A stretch of DNA of 64,000 nt from Synechococcus sp. CB0101 (GTDB lineage Bacteria > Cyanobacteriota > Cyanobacteriia > PCC-6307 > Cyanobiaceae), in NCBI RefSeq assembly GCF_000179235.2, contig NZ_CP039373.1, forward strand, positions 1,457,860 through 1,521,859, written 5' to 3'. Each line of letters starts with the position of its first letter. Position 1 is the stretch's first letter. Below the pieces are notes generated by a model, which saw only the letters and a list, made by a program, of their open reading frames with translations, had not been told where the DNA came from and searched no databases. Below are positions 26,523 through 36,120 of the stretch, piece by piece. Position numbers and translations under genes: made by a program.

Positions 26523-27052
26523 AACCAGTGGCGGGGGTAGGGCTGTGCCCCGGGCACCCAACGGCTGAAGCCCCAGGCCAGCAGCACCAGCAACACCGAC
26601 CCGCTCAAAACTGGAAACAGCAAAAAGCCCCAGCCCACCTTCAGGTAAACCGCCAGAAACGCCATCCCACCGGCGGGGGGATGCAAGCAGCGCAACTGCT
26701 GGCAAAGAACAATCGTGAGGGCCACGGCCAGCGCCGATACCACAGGCCCCTGCCCGGCCACGCTCACCAAAGCCACCCCGACCAGAGCACCGAGCACATT
26801 GCCCAGCACGATGTTGCGCGGTTGCGCCAGAGGCGTGGCTGGATAGCCAAACAGGAGCACGCAGGAGGCCCCCAAGGGGGCCGCAATCAACACCTGTCCG
26901 CTCCACAGCGAGAGCAGGCCCAGCAACAACACCGCGCACAACGCCGCCAGGGAGGTCACCCCGATCTGATTGAGCTGAAAGTGCGGCTGATAACGCCGGC
27001 CCCTCCGCCGCTCCCGCCGAGTCACCACGCGCAGGCGCCGCAGCCTCCTCAT
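26519..27052 (-). CDS. HPP-family membrane protein, probable nitrite transporter
   Basis: The 177-residue product has four helices and the eponymous HPP motif in [11 protein letters not shown], after a basic N-terminus. An HPP-family protein conserved in cyanobacteria and chloroplasts has been shown to transport nitrite. Its place between moaB and a TauE gene in a nitrate assimilation island supports that role. It overlaps moaB by four bases (ATGA) and the TauE gene (GTGA). Assignment to nitrite is by family and context, not residues. Confidence 0.8.
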   Translation of the reverse strand: MRRLRRLRVVTRRERRRGRRYQPHFQLNQIGVTSLAALCAVLLLGLLSLWSGQVLIAAPLGASCVLLFGYPATPLAQPRNIVLGNVLGALVGVALVSVAGQGPVVSALAVALTIVLCQQLRCLHPPAGGMAFLAVYLKVGWGFLLFPVLSGSVLLVLLAWGFSRWVPGAQPYPRHWL

Positions 27053-27555
27053 CCCGCCGGCTCCGTGAGCCGCGGCAGCAATTGCACCAGGTTGCAGGGG
27101 CGCGTGGAGGCATCGAGCTGGGCTGCAATCAAGCGATCCCAGGCGGTTTCCACCGCATCGAGCGAACCGGGGAGCACAAAAATCACCGTGCCATTGGCCA
27201 CGCCTGCCAGGCAGCGGCTTTGCAACGTGCTGGTGCCGATCGTTTCAAAGGAGAGCACGCGAAACAGCTCGCCAAAGCCCTCGATCGTTTTGTCGAGTAG
27301 CGGCGCCACCGCCTCGGGAGTGCCATCGCGGCCTGTCAAACCTGTGCCGCCGCTGCTGATCACCACCTGCACGGCCGGATCGGCGATCCAACGGCTCAGC
27401 TCGGCACGAATCTGATAACGGTTATCGGGCACGATGCGGCGCTCCACCAAGCGGTGGCCGCCCGCCTCAAGCCGCTGCTGCAGGGCATCACCGGAGCGAT
27501 CATCCGCCCGGGTGCGCGTGTCGGAAACCGTGAGCAGAGCGATGGCGAGGCTCAA
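27049..27555 (-). CDS. moaB: Molybdopterin adenylyltransferase MoaB/MogA family
   Basis: The 168-residue MoaB-type protein adenylates molybdopterin ahead of metal insertion by MoeA. It shows the family's [33 protein letters not shown] and a C-terminal [12 protein letters not shown] motif. It begins a leftward operon with the HPP and TauE genes and is divergent from moaD. Confidence 0.93.
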   Translation of the reverse strand: MSLAIALLTVSDTRTRADDRSGDALQQRLEAGGHRLVERRIVPDNRYQIRAELSRWIADPAVQVVISSGGTGLTGRDGTPEAVAPLLDKTIEGFGELFRVLSFETIGTSTLQSRCLAGVANGTVIFVLPGSLDAVETAWDRLIAAQLDASTRPCNLVQLLPRLTEPAG

Positions 27556-27623
27556 GACCAGGCATGAAGGCGATCACCATGCTGGCAAGGAAGCCGCCGG
27601 GGGCTCTGGTTAGCGTTGGCCCC

Positions 27624-27884
27624 ATGGGTGAAGCACTGGCGAACGGGATCCGCATTTGCTTGTTCGCCGGGCTCAGGGAGCAGGCGGGCTGGGCTGAGCA
27701 GCACGTGCCCGTAGCAGCAGCCGCGCAGGAACCACTCACCCCCGAGCACCTCTGGAACAGCCTGCAACTGCCAGGTGCCTTGAGCAGCGTGCGCATCGCC
27801 ATCAACCACCAGTTCGCCGACCCGCAGACCCCGCTTCAACCCGGCGATGAGCTGGCCTTTCTGCCTCCCATCAGTGGGGGCTGA
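27624..27884 (+). CDS. moaD: Molybdopterin synthase small subunit MoaD
   Basis: From ATG 27624 the 86-residue ubiquitin-fold protein ends in PPISGG, the di-glycine tail that is thiocarboxylated to donate sulfur. Upstream ATGs at 27564 and 27579 would add a 15-20 residue extension without family support. moaE follows after 10 bases. Confidence 0.92.
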   Translation: MGEALANGIRICLFAGLREQAGWAEQHVPVAAAAQEPLTPEHLWNSLQLPGALSSVRIAINHQFADPQTPLQPGDELAFLPPISGG

Positions 27885-27894
27885 GGCCACAGCC

Positions 27895-28347
27895 ATGCCG
27901 CTGCGCATCACGCTTCACACCACGGCGTTCGAGCCCCTGGAGGCTTTGGCCCAGTGGCAACAGGAGCTCTTGAACGGGGGACAGACCCCCAGCGCAGCCG
28001 AGAGCCTGTTCATCGGCCGGGTGCGCGGCGAAGCGGCCGATGGCGGTGCCCTTGCGGCCCTCGAGCTCGAGCACTACCCCGGCATGACCGAACGACAACT
28101 GGAGCAGCTGGCCCAGGGCTGCATGGCGCGCCATGGCGCCCTCAGCTGCCTGATCCAGCACCGCATCGGCCGCGTGCTCCCGGGGGAAGCCATCGTGCTG
28201 GTGGCCATCGGCGCCGATCGCCGCGGCCCCGCCCAGCGCTGTTGCCAGGAGCTGCTCGAAGCGCTGAAGCACGACGCACCCTTCTGGAAACGCGAGTGGC
28301 ACGCCGATGGCCGCAGCACCTGGATCACCGGCAACACGCCGTTGTGA
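27895..28347 (+). CDS. moaE: Molybdopterin synthase large subunit MoaE
   Basis: From ATG 27895 the 150-residue product contains IGRVRGEAADG, LELEHYPGMTERQL, HRIGRVLPGEAIVLVAIGA and the catalytic FWKREWHADG region. With MoaD it converts precursor Z to molybdopterin. It ends two bases from convergent moeA. Confidence 0.96.
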   Translation: MPLRITLHTTAFEPLEALAQWQQELLNGGQTPSAAESLFIGRVRGEAADGGALAALELEHYPGMTERQLEQLAQGCMARHGALSCLIQHRIGRVLPGEAIVLVAIGADRRGPAQRCCQELLEALKHDAPFWKREWHADGRSTWITGNTPL

Positions 28348-28349
28348 AC

Positions 28350-29585
28350 TCAGAGCAGCGGCAACCGCAACAGCTGCGCCCACAGCTCTGTACCCGCCTC
28401 CAGGGCCCCCAGCTCCGCCGGGATCTCCAACAGCAGATCAGCGCCGGATAACGAGCCGATGCGCGAAGAGGCCTGCGATCCCTCCACCCGGGCCCAGAGC
28501 CCACCATCGGGCGCCACCACCAGCTGGGCCCGCGCCAGTTCAGGTCGGCCGGCACCACGGCGCAAGGCTGCCTCCAGGCGCACCTTCAGCCGCGGCAACG
28601 GCTCCGGCTCAGCGCCCTCCAGCTTTTGCAACGCCGGCCAGAGCAGCTGCAAGGCCGTGATCGCCGCAGCCACCGGATTACCCGGCAACCCAAAGAAGGG
28701 CACCCCTGCCACCTGCCCCCAGGCAAACGGCCGCCCGGGCTTGAGAAACAGCTTCCAGAAGCGCACCTGCCCCAGCTCTTCCACAAGCGGGCGAATCCAG
28801 TCGCTGTCGCCGGCGGACACGCCGCCGGTGCTCACCACCACATCACAATCCGCCGCCAACTCCTGCAGGGCCTGGCGCAAGGGCTCCGGCTGATCCACCA
28901 CCACCCTCTGCTGCGCCACCGCATATCCCAACCGCTGCAGCAACGCGCTGAGAAGCGCGGAATTGCTCTCCCAGATCTGGCCTGGCCCGCGCACCTCACC
29001 GGGTGGCAGCAGCTCATCACCGCTGATCAGCAGACCAATCCGGGGCCGGCGCATCACGCTGAGCTCGCGCACCCCACAACTGGCCAGCCGCCCCAGCTCG
29101 GCCACCCCCAACCGCTGGCCAGCCGCCACCAGCTCCTGGCCAGGGGCCGCTTCCTCCTGCGGGGAGCGAATCCAGGGGTTCGGCCCGCAGGGTTTCAGCA
29201 GCTCCAGTTGATCGCCTTGAGCGGCCATCAACTCCTGGGGCAACACCCGTTCACTGCCCTCCGGCACCACGGCGCCGGTGAGGATGCGCACCGCTTCACC
29301 TCCCTCAAGCCTGGCGCCGAAGGGCGCACCGGCTGCCGAAACCCCAACCAAACGCCAACGGGCACCGGGCTGGGGCTGCTCGCTTCCGGCGATGGCGTAG
29401 CCGTCCATGATCGAGGCGCGAAACCCGGGCACGGCCGCAGCCGCCTGCACAGCCCCGGCCGTGATGCGCCCCAGGGCAACGGACAACGGCACCATTTCCG
29501 AGAGGCCCGTGGGTTGCAGCGCTTCGAGGATCTGAAGGCGGGCCTGCTCCAGCGGCAGCCCTTCGCGGCCGTAGGGCTCAGTCAT
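28350..29585 (-). CDS. moeA: Molybdopterin molybdenumtransferase MoeA
   Basis: MoeA inserts molybdate into adenylated molybdopterin. From ATG 29583-29585 the product has 411 residues and the MoeA domains: [28 protein letters not shown], the [15 protein letters not shown] loop and [11 protein letters not shown]. It overlaps the moaC 3' end by eight bases. Both leftward genes are co-transcribed. Confidence 0.96.
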   Translation of the reverse strand: MTEPYGREGLPLEQARLQILEALQPTGLSEMVPLSVALGRITAGAVQAAAAVPGFRASIMDGYAIAGSEQPQPGARWRLVGVSAAGAPFGARLEGGEAVRILTGAVVPEGSERVLPQELMAAQGDQLELLKPCGPNPWIRSPQEEAAPGQELVAAGQRLGVAELGRLASCGVRELSVMRRPRIGLLISGDELLPPGEVRGPGQIWESNSALLSALLQRLGYAVAQQRVVVDQPEPLRQALQELAADCDVVVSTGGVSAGDSDWIRPLVEELGQVRFWKLFLKPGRPFAWGQVAGVPFFGLPGNPVAAAITALQLLWPALQKLEGAEPEPLPRLKVRLEAALRRGAGRPELARAQLVVAPDGGLWARVEGSQASSRIGSLSGADLLLEIPAELGALEAGTELWAQLLRLPLL

Positions 29586-30075
29586 CGCGCTGCCAGTCGC
29601 CATGGCGACCGCCGCTCTTGCTGAGCAAGCGCACGCCGCTGATGGTCATCGCCGGATCGGCGGATTTGAGCATGTCGTAAAGGGTGAGCAGGCCCACTTG
29701 CACCGCCGTGAGCGCCTCCATCTCCACCCCGGTGCTGCCGGTGGTGCGGGCACTGGCCTCCAACCGCAACCCAGAGCCATCCGCGCTGGGCTCAATCACC
29801 ACCTCCACACCGCTAAGTGCAATCGGATGGCACAGCGGAATCAACTCCCAGGTGCGCTTGGCCGCCTGGATCGCCGCCACCCTGGCCACGGCCAGCACGT
29901 CGCCTTTGGGCGCTCGGCCCTCCATCACCAACGCCAACACCTCCGGGCGCATGTGGATGCATCCCTCGGCCCGCGCCTCCCTGCGCGTGCTGGGCCGTTC
30001 GCCCACCTCCACCATGTGCACCTCGCCCGTGGCCTTGAGGTGCGTGAGCGAGAGGGGTGGCGGCTCCGGCGGCAT
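29578..30075 (-). CDS. moaC: Cyclic pyranopterin monophosphate synthase MoaC
   Basis: MoaC converts the MoaA product into cyclic pyranopterin monophosphate. From ATG 30073-30075 the 165-residue product has [36 protein letters not shown] and the C-terminal [13 protein letters not shown] longer in-frame start to 30141 adds 22 unlike residues. It is the first gene of the moaC-moeA operon. Confidence 0.96.
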   Translation of the reverse strand: MPPEPPPLSLTHLKATGEVHMVEVGERPSTRREARAEGCIHMRPEVLALVMEGRAPKGDVLAVARVAAIQAAKRTWELIPLCHPIALSGVEVVIEPSADGSGLRLEASARTTGSTGVEMEALTAVQVGLLTLYDMLKSADPAMTISGVRLLSKSGGRHGDWQRDD

Positions 30076-30400
30076 GGATGAAGCGGCAGGGATCAAGCCA
30101 CCATCCTGATCGGCATCACCAACCTGGCCGAGCAAAACCAAAATCTTTCCGAACAGGGTGGAACCAACCGGACAACACCTTTACGTTTCCGATCACGCTG
30201 AAGGTCGAAACATGCTCGTGAAAAGTGGGAATGGCTCCATTTCGATGGTGGGTGGGTTTGTGATGAGCGCGCCCCAACAGCACAACCAGCACCGTGCAAC
30301 CAGCAACGGCTTTGCTCTGCTGCTGAGCCAACTGCTCAAGCGCCTGCGTTGACCGCCGCATTCCGCATGGGAAGGTGAGCCCACACCTGGGCCCATCCCC
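30076..30400. other. Intergenic region between moaC and the MFS gene
   Basis: A 325-base divergent gap. The best short frame (ATG 30212 to stop 30352, 46 residues, ending in a leucine- and arginine-rich helix) is possible but has no other support. The region should contain promoters for moaC and the MFS gene. No NtcA consensus found. Confidence 0.5.
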
Positions 30401-31657
30401 ATGCGCTGGAGCCGCCCCTCCACCAGCCTCTGCGCGTTCGTCACGCTGCTCAACGACCGGCTGGGCGAGAGCATCGTGTTTCCGCTGCTGCCGTTCCTGC
30501 TGGCGAGCTTCACCAGCAACGGCCGCACCCTGGGTCTGCTGGCGGGCAGCTACGCCCTGGCCCAGTTCGCCTTCACACCGCTGATCGGCGCCCTGAGCGA
30601 CCGCTACGGCCGCAAACCGGTGATCGCCGCCTGCGTCGCTGGGTCCGTGCTGGGGCTCGGGCTGTTCGCCATCACCCTCAGCATTGATTGGCAGGCCATC
30701 CCCTGGGCCGCCGGCAGCCTGATTCCTCTGGCGCTGCTGTTTGGCGGGCGGCTGATCGATGGTGTGAGCGGCGGCACCGCCGCCACCGCTGGCGCCGTGC
30801 TGGCCGACATCTCCACTCCGGAAAATCGAGCCAAAGCCTTCGGCTTGATCGGCGTGGCTTTTGGCCTGGGCTTCATCCTCGGGCCCGCCTTCGGAGGGGT
30901 GCTGGCGGGCTTCAACGTCACCCTGCCGGTGTGGGTCGCCACCGGCTTTGCCGTGATGAACCTGCTGCTGGTGCTCACCGTGCTGCCGGAAACCCATCCG
31001 CCGGAAGCCCGTCAGGCGATGCCGCGCAAACGGGATCTCAATCCCTTGGTGGCCCTCAAACGGGTGTTCACCAACCCTCAGGTCCGCCGCCTCTGCGCTG
31101 CCTTTTTCCTGTTCTTTCTGGCATTCAACGGCTTTACCGCCGTGCTGGTGCTCTATTTCAAACAGGTGTTCAACTGGGGGCCTGGACTGGCCACAACAGC
31201 CTTCCTGGTGGTGGGCGTGGTGGCCACGGTGGTGCAGGGCGGCCTGATCGGCCCGCTGGTCAACCGCTTCGGTGAATACCGGCTCACCCTGGCGGGCCTC
31301 GGCTTTGTGATCGTGGGCTGCCTGCTGATTCCCCTGGCCCGAAACAACAACGCCGCCGCAGTGGTGTTCAGCGCTGTGGCGATCCTGGCCCTGGGCACGG
31401 GCCTGGTCACCCCGAGCCTGCGGGCGCTGGTGTCGCGCCGGCTGGGCGACAGCGGTCAGGGCGCAGCCCTGGGCAGCCTGCAGGGTCTGCAGAGCCTGGG
31501 CAGCTTCATCGGGCCACCCCTCGCGGGCCTCAGCTACGACCTCCTGGGCCAGCGCAGCCCCTTCTGGCTGGGGATCGCCGTGCTGGTGGGTGTGGCGTCG
31601 CTGGTGGCAGGCGGCCTGCCGTCAAGCGGGGAGCGCACGCAAAACAGCGCCGTGTGA
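30401..31657 (+). CDS. MFS transporter (drug or solute exporter)
   Basis: The 418-residue protein has 12 predicted helices and the TetA-like MFS motif GALSDRYGRKPV after helix 2, with NDRLGESIVFPLLPFLL as helix 1 and ADISTPENRAKAFGLIGVAFG for the antiporter motif C region. This subfamily includes multidrug and tetracycline exporters, so substrate is undefined. ppk starts directly at its stop codon. Confidence 0.85.
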   Translation: MRWSRPSTSLCAFVTLLNDRLGESIVFPLLPFLLASFTSNGRTLGLLAGSYALAQFAFTPLIGALSDRYGRKPVIAACVAGSVLGLGLFAITLSIDWQAIPWAAGSLIPLALLFGGRLIDGVSGGTAATAGAVLADISTPENRAKAFGLIGVAFGLGFILGPAFGGVLAGFNVTLPVWVATGFAVMNLLLVLTVLPETHPPEARQAMPRKRDLNPLVALKRVFTNPQVRRLCAAFFLFFLAFNGFTAVLVLYFKQVFNWGPGLATTAFLVVGVVATVVQGGLIGPLVNRFGEYRLTLAGLGFVIVGCLLIPLARNNNAAAVVFSAVAILALGTGLVTPSLRALVSRRLGDSGQGAALGSLQGLQSLGSFIGPPLAGLSYDLLGQRSPFWLGIAVLVGVASLVAGGLPSSGERTQNSAV

Positions 31658-33832
31658 TTGCTAATTTGCACCGACAGGTTGATTGGTGCCGAATTGGCTG
31701 AACCCGCAGTAGCCCCGGAGCTTTACATCAACCGGGAGCTCAGCTGGGTGGCCTTCAATCAGCGGGTGTTGGCCCAGGCGCTGAGCGAGCACACGCCACT
31801 GCTGGAGCAGGCGAAATTCAGCGCCATTTTCAGCAACAACCTCGACGAATTTTTCATGGTGCGTGTGGCTTCGTTGAAGTCACAGATCGAGGCGGGCGTT
31901 CAAAGCCTCAGCGACGACGGCCTCACCCCCAGCCAGCAGCTGGCCAAGGTGCGCGAAGCACTGGCACCGCTGCTCAGCCAGCAGCAGGCCCACTACCGCC
32001 ACTACCTCAAGCACCAGCTGGCGGAAGCCGGCGTGCACCTGATCGACTACGCCAGGCTCAACAAGAAGCAGCAGCAGTGGATCAACACCTACTTCCAAAA
32101 CGCCATCTTCCCGGTCCTCACCCCGCTGGCGGTGGACCCGGCCCATCCCTTCCCCTTCATCAGCAACCTCAGTCTCAACATTGCGGCGCTGATTCGTGAT
32201 CCCGAATCAGGCCAACAACAGTTCGCCCGGGTGAAGGTGCCGCAGAAAAACCTGCCGCGCTTTGTGCAACTGCCCGTGGAGCTGAGCGACCACGAACCCA
32301 CTCCGATTTATACGGCCGTTCCCCTTGAGCAAGTGGTGGCCTTCAACCTGCAACTGCTCTTCCCCGGCATGACCGTGGAGGGGCACTACTTCTTCCGCGT
32401 CACCCGCGACGCCGACCTGGAGCTGCGCGATCTAGAGGCCGACGATCTGATGGAGGCCCTGCAGCAGGGCCTGCGCAAGCGGCGCATGGGCGGTGAAGTG
32501 GTGCGATTGGAAGTCGCCGACGAAATGCCACAAGACGTGGTGGATCTCCTGCTGGAGGGCACCGGCGTGGAACCGGCGGACCTCTACCGCATCAACGGGC
32601 CGCTGGGTCTCGACGACCTGATGAGCCTGATGGGCGTGCCGCTGCCCAAGCTCAAAGACAAGCCCCATCGCGGCCGAACCCCCGCCGCCCTGGCCCGCGC
32701 CCAAAAAAGCCTGCTGGAAGACGGCTCGATCAAAGCCGAAGAATTCGAGAGCATCTTCTCGGTGCTGCGCCGAGGGGATGTGCTGCTGCACCACCCCTTC
32801 GATCTGTTCTCCACCTCCGTGGAGGAGTTCATCAATCAGGCCGCCGACGATCCCTCGGTGCTCGCCATCAAGATGACGCTCTACCGGGTGTCGAAAGACT
32901 CCCCAATTATCGCCGCCCTGATCCGAGCCGCCGAAAACGGCAAGCAGGTGATGGCTCTGGTGGAGCTCAAGGCCCGCTTTGACGAGGACAACAACATCCA
33001 GTGGGCCCGGCAGCTGGAGCGCTCCGGCGTTCACGTGGTGTACGGGGTGATCGGCCTCAAGACCCACACCAAAATCACCCTGGTGGTGCGCAAGGAAAAG
33101 GAACGGCTTCGCAGCTACTGCCACATCGCCACCGGCAACTACAACTCCCGCACCTCCACCCTGTACACCGATCTCGGGCTGCTCTCAGCACGCCCTGAGC
33201 TGGGGCAGGACCTAGCGGAGCTGTTCAACTACCTCACCGGCTTCTCCAAACAGCAGGAATTCCGCCGCTTGCTCGTGGCCCCTGTAACCCTGCGGCGACG
33301 CATGCAGGAGTTGATTGAGCGCGAAACCGAACATGCGCTGGCCGGACGCCCTGCCTCGATCAAGGCCAAGATGAACGCCCTGGTGGATCCGGCGATCATC
33401 GCCAGGCTCTATGCAGCATCCCAGGCCGGCGTGCAGATCGATCTGGTGGTGCGCGGCATGTGCAGCCTGCGTCCAGGGGTGGAGGGCGTGAGCGACAACA
33501 TCCGCGTCTCGAGCGTGATCGGTCGCTTTCTTGAGCACTCACGTCTCTTCTGGTTCGCCAATGGCGGCGACCACGAGATGTTCATCGGCAGTGCCGACTG
33601 GATGGGCCGCAACCTGGACCGCCGCGTGGAAGCCGTGGTTCCGATCGAAGATCCAGGCCTCCATCAGAAGCTGCTGCGCCTGATCGATGCCTATCTCGCC
33701 GACAACTGCACCGCCTGGGACATGCAGGCCGATGGCCGTTTCGTGCGGCGCATCCCCGACGAGGAAAACGTGGCCGTTCAAGCCGATTTAATTGAGGGCT
33801 GGCACCGCAACTTGAGCAGCAGCGACAACTAG
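31658..33832 (+). CDS. ppk: Polyphosphate kinase
   Basis: PPK1 makes polyphosphate from ATP. The 724-residue product carries ELYINRELSWVAFNQRVL at the N-terminus, the catalytic autophosphorylated His in GLKTHTKITLVV, and the second His in RFLEHSRLFWF. Length matches PPK1. There is no ATG: the frame opens at TTG 31658, with TTG 31679 and 31694 as further candidates. It lies immediately after the MFS gene. Phosphate-related pstS is 15 kb away, not linked. Confidence 0.95.
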   Translation: MLICTDRLIGAELAEPAVAPELYINRELSWVAFNQRVLAQALSEHTPLLEQAKFSAIFSNNLDEFFMVRVASLKSQIEAGVQSLSDDGLTPSQQLAKVREALAPLLSQQQAHYRHYLKHQLAEAGVHLIDYARLNKKQQQWINTYFQNAIFPVLTPLAVDPAHPFPFISNLSLNIAALIRDPESGQQQFARVKVPQKNLPRFVQLPVELSDHEPTPIYTAVPLEQVVAFNLQLLFPGMTVEGHYFFRVTRDADLELRDLEADDLMEALQQGLRKRRMGGEVVRLEVADEMPQDVVDLLLEGTGVEPADLYRINGPLGLDDLMSLMGVPLPKLKDKPHRGRTPAALARAQKSLLEDGSIKAEEFESIFSVLRRGDVLLHHPFDLFSTSVEEFINQAADDPSVLAIKMTLYRVSKDSPIIAALIRAAENGKQVMALVELKARFDEDNNIQWARQLERSGVHVVYGVIGLKTHTKITLVVRKEKERLRSYCHIATGNYNSRTSTLYTDLGLLSARPELGQDLAELFNYLTGFSKQQEFRRLLVAPVTLRRRMQELIERETEHALAGRPASIKAKMNALVDPAIIARLYAASQAGVQIDLVVRGMCSLRPGVEGVSDNIRVSSVIGRFLEHSRLFWFANGGDHEMFIGSADWMGRNLDRRVEAVVPIEDPGLHQKLLRLIDAYLADNCTAWDMQADGRFVRRIPDEENVAVQADLIEGWHRNLSSSDN

Positions 33833-33910
33833 CTGTCATCACCGATACAACCAGAAAGAAATACCGATGAAAATGCTGCGGTAAATCTTCCGATTCGCTG
33901 CAGTCTCGAG

Positions 33911-33929
33911 TTAGCAAAAGTGCTACATT
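33911..33929 (+). promoter_or_regulatory. Promoter-like dyad and extended -10 before the sigma factor
   Basis: TTAGCA-AAAG-TGCTAC (33911-33926) is an inverted repeat (TAGCA/TGCTA) that overlaps an extended -10 element TGC-TACATT (33922-33929 region). It is 115 bases before the sigma factor ATG. A bound repressor here could block RNA polymerase. The half-site resembles the CIRCE half TTAGCA but the spacer is too short for HrcA. Confidence 0.4.
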
Positions 33930-34043
33930 CCGGCCAAATCAATGTGAGATCGGGGCTGCGGGCATGTCTCACCGCTCCAAAACATCTCCTCCACGCTCCA
34001 CCGCCCAGCCCACCGCCACCGGCCTCAACGCCATTTCAACGCC

Positions 34044-35009
34044 ATGGACGCCAACAACAGCACTGCTTCCGGGCCGTCGAGCAACAGATCAACCCCTCGA
34101 TATGGCGCATCACGTCAGGGAGGTCGCCTCAGTGCTGATTCGATCGGCTGGTATCTGAGCAACATCGGCCGGGTGCCACTGCTCACCGCCGCTGAAGAGA
34201 TCGAACTGGCGCATCACGTGCAACTGATGAAGCAGCTCCAGGAGCTGCCCAGCGATCAACTCACCCCGCGGCAAAAACACCAGATCCGCATGGGCTGCCG
34301 GGCCCGCGATCGCATGATGGCGGCCAACCTGCGCCTGGTGGTGAGCGTGGCGAAGAAATATCAGAACCAAGGCCTCGAACTGCTGGATCTGGTGCAAGAA
34401 GGCGCCATCGGCCTGGAGCGTGCGGTCGACAAATTCGATCCCGCCATGGGCTACAAGTTCTCCACCTATGCCTATTGGTGGATCCGTCAGGGCATGACCC
34501 GGGCCATCGACAACAGCGCCCGCACCATCCGCCTGCCAATTCACGTGAGCGAGAAGCTCTCCAAGATGCGCCGCATCACCCGAGAGCTCTCCCATCGCTT
34601 CGGCCGGCAACCGAATCGGCTCGAGCTGGCCCACGCCATGGGCATGCAGCCGGAAGAACTCGAAGATCTGATCTCCCAGAGCGCCCCCTGCGCCTCCCTC
34701 GATGCCCATGCCCGCGGAGACGACGACCGCAGCACCCTGGGCGAACTGATCGCCGATCCCAACAGCAATGAGTCCATGGATTCCATGGACCGCAACCTGC
34801 AGAAGGAGCATCTCGGCACCTGGCTCTCCCAGCTCAACGAGCGGGAGCGGCGGATCATCGAACTGCGCTTCGGCCTCGAGGGCCAGGAACCCCTCACCCT
34901 GGCCGAGATCGGCCGGCAGATCAATGTTTCCCGCGAGCGGGTACGCCAGCTGGAGGCCAAGGCCATCCTCAAGCTGCGCATGATGACCAATTATCAGCAG
35001 GCTGCCTAA
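34044..35009 (+). CDS. RNA polymerase group 2 sigma-70 factor
   Basis: The 321-residue product lacks the large primary-sigma N-terminus and starts with region 1.2 (SIGWYLSNIGRVPLLTAAEE). Region 2 (ANLRLVVSVAKKYQNQGLEL, then YAYWWIRQGMTRAI) and region 4.2 (LTLAEIGRQINVSRERVRQL) are intact. Cyanobacterial group 2 factors direct nitrogen, carbon, light and circadian responses and are often named sigB to sigE or rpoD2-6; which one this is cannot be said from sequence. It is followed after 10 bases by a phytol-kinase-like gene. Confidence 0.92.
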   Translation: MDANNSTASGPSSNRSTPRYGASRQGGRLSADSIGWYLSNIGRVPLLTAAEEIELAHHVQLMKQLQELPSDQLTPRQKHQIRMGCRARDRMMAANLRLVVSVAKKYQNQGLELLDLVQEGAIGLERAVDKFDPAMGYKFSTYAYWWIRQGMTRAIDNSARTIRLPIHVSEKLSKMRRITRELSHRFGRQPNRLELAHAMGMQPEELEDLISQSAPCASLDAHARGDDDRSTLGELIADPNSNESMDSMDRNLQKEHLGTWLSQLNERERRIIELRFGLEGQEPLTLAEIGRQINVSRERVRQLEAKAILKLRMMTNYQQAA

Positions 35010-35019
35010 GCCCGCGCCG

Positions 35020-35697
35020 TTGACCTCGGTTCTCTTTCAACAGCTCACCGGCATCGCCGTTGTGCTTCTTTGGCTCGCCGTTGTGGTGAGCATCGCTCTC
35101 GCCGTTCGCCATTACTTCCCCGATCAGCGGGAATGGAGCCGCAAGGTGGTGCACATCGGAACTGGCCCGGTGGTGCTGCTGGCCTGGGCACTCGGCATTG
35201 GTCGTGGGGTGGCCCTGCCAGCCGCCATCGCCGTCACCTTGGCCACAGCGCTCAACCACCGCTTCAGGCTGCTGCCCGCCGTAGAAGATGTGGGCCGCCA
35301 TAGCTACGGCACGATCGCCTATGGCGCTTCGATCGCGATCTTGCTTGCGCTGTTCTGGCCGGCTCAACCGCTGGCGGTGGCAGCGGGGGTGCTGGTAATG
35401 GCAATCGGCGATGGCCTGGCGGGCCTGATCGGACCGCAGCTGCGCTCACCCCGCTGGCGCGTGCTCGGTCAGGGGAAATCGCTGGCCGGCACCCTGGCCA
35501 TGGCCGGCGGCGCCCTGGTGGTGCTGATCGTGTTGCAGTGGATGGCCCACGGCCAGGGCCTGGCCGCCCCCGCCCTGCCCAACCTGATCTGGATGGCCCT
35601 GGTGGCCACAGCCCTGGAGCAGCTCAGCGGCTTTGGCCTCGACAACCTCAGCGTTCCCCTCAGCGCTGGCCTGCTCTGGCAGCACTGGGCCACCTAG
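35020..35697 (+). CDS. Phytol kinase / dolichol kinase-family membrane protein
   Basis: The 225-residue, multi-helix product has the CTP-dependent kinase family motifs: REWSRKVVHIGTGP near residue 40, and GDGLAGLIGPQL with LGQGKSLAGTLAM, matching the CDP/CTP-binding loop. Phytol kinase recycles phytol to phytyl phosphate for tocopherol or chlorophyll. It starts at TTG 35020 and ends four bases from a convergent gene. Confidence 0.8.
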   Translation: MTSVLFQQLTGIAVVLLWLAVVVSIALAVRHYFPDQREWSRKVVHIGTGPVVLLAWALGIGRGVALPAAIAVTLATALNHRFRLLPAVEDVGRHSYGTIAYGASIAILLALFWPAQPLAVAAGVLVMAIGDGLAGLIGPQLRSPRWRVLGQGKSLAGTLAMAGGALVVLIVLQWMAHGQGLAAPALPNLIWMALVATALEQLSGFGLDNLSVPLSAGLLWQHWAT

Positions 35698-35701
35698 ACC
35701 G

Positions 35702-36034
35702 TCAGGCCAACAGCATCGCTTCGCAACGCCGCTCCCAGTCGTGCTGTGTGCCCAGGCCAGCCACCAGGCGCCGATCATCGGGCTCCGCCACCAAGCGCAG
35801 CTGCCACTGGCGGATGGCTTCGGCACGCTCCAGCCACACATCCACCACGGTGCTGTGGATGCGATCACGCTCCCAACCGCGCCCCTGAGCCGTGTCCAGC
35901 GCCCACTCCAGCAACGCATCCAGTTGAAACGGCCGAAAGCCAGCAAAGGCAGGCCCCTGGCTCACACTGCTCTGCTCGAGATAAAAGAGCTGCAAAGGAT
36001 CAGACACGCCACAAAACTGCAGGAGATAGGTCAT
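35702..36034 (-). CDS. Uncharacterised small protein downstream of a CIRCE element
   Basis: From ATG 36032-36034, with a strong ribosome site (AGGGGG) about eight bases upstream, the product has 110 residues. An alternative GTG start at 36079 adds 15. It is soluble with a mixed alpha/beta look: MTYLLQFCGVSDPLQLFYL, then a charged helical half rich in Trp, Arg and Glu. No family recognised. The perfect CIRCE 86 bases upstream suggests HrcA-repressed, heat-inducible expression. It is convergent with the kinase gene. Confidence 0.75.
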   Translation of the reverse strand: MTYLLQFCGVSDPLQLFYLEQSSVSQGPAFAGFRPFQLDALLEWALDTAQGRGWERDRIHSTVVDVWLERAEAIRQWQLRLVAEPDDRRLVAGLGTQHDWERRCEAMLLA

Positions 36035-36120
36035 CAGCAGACCCCCTGATTGCGTCTTTCCAAACACTACCCAGCGCACCCCGGAGCGCTGTTCAGCTCA
36101 AACAGTTTGCAAACTCACAG

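Noticed and set aside
30212-30352. 46-codon frame between moaC and the MFS gene
   Set aside because: Possible but unsupported by motif, ribosome site or neighbour coupling; listed only in the gap description.
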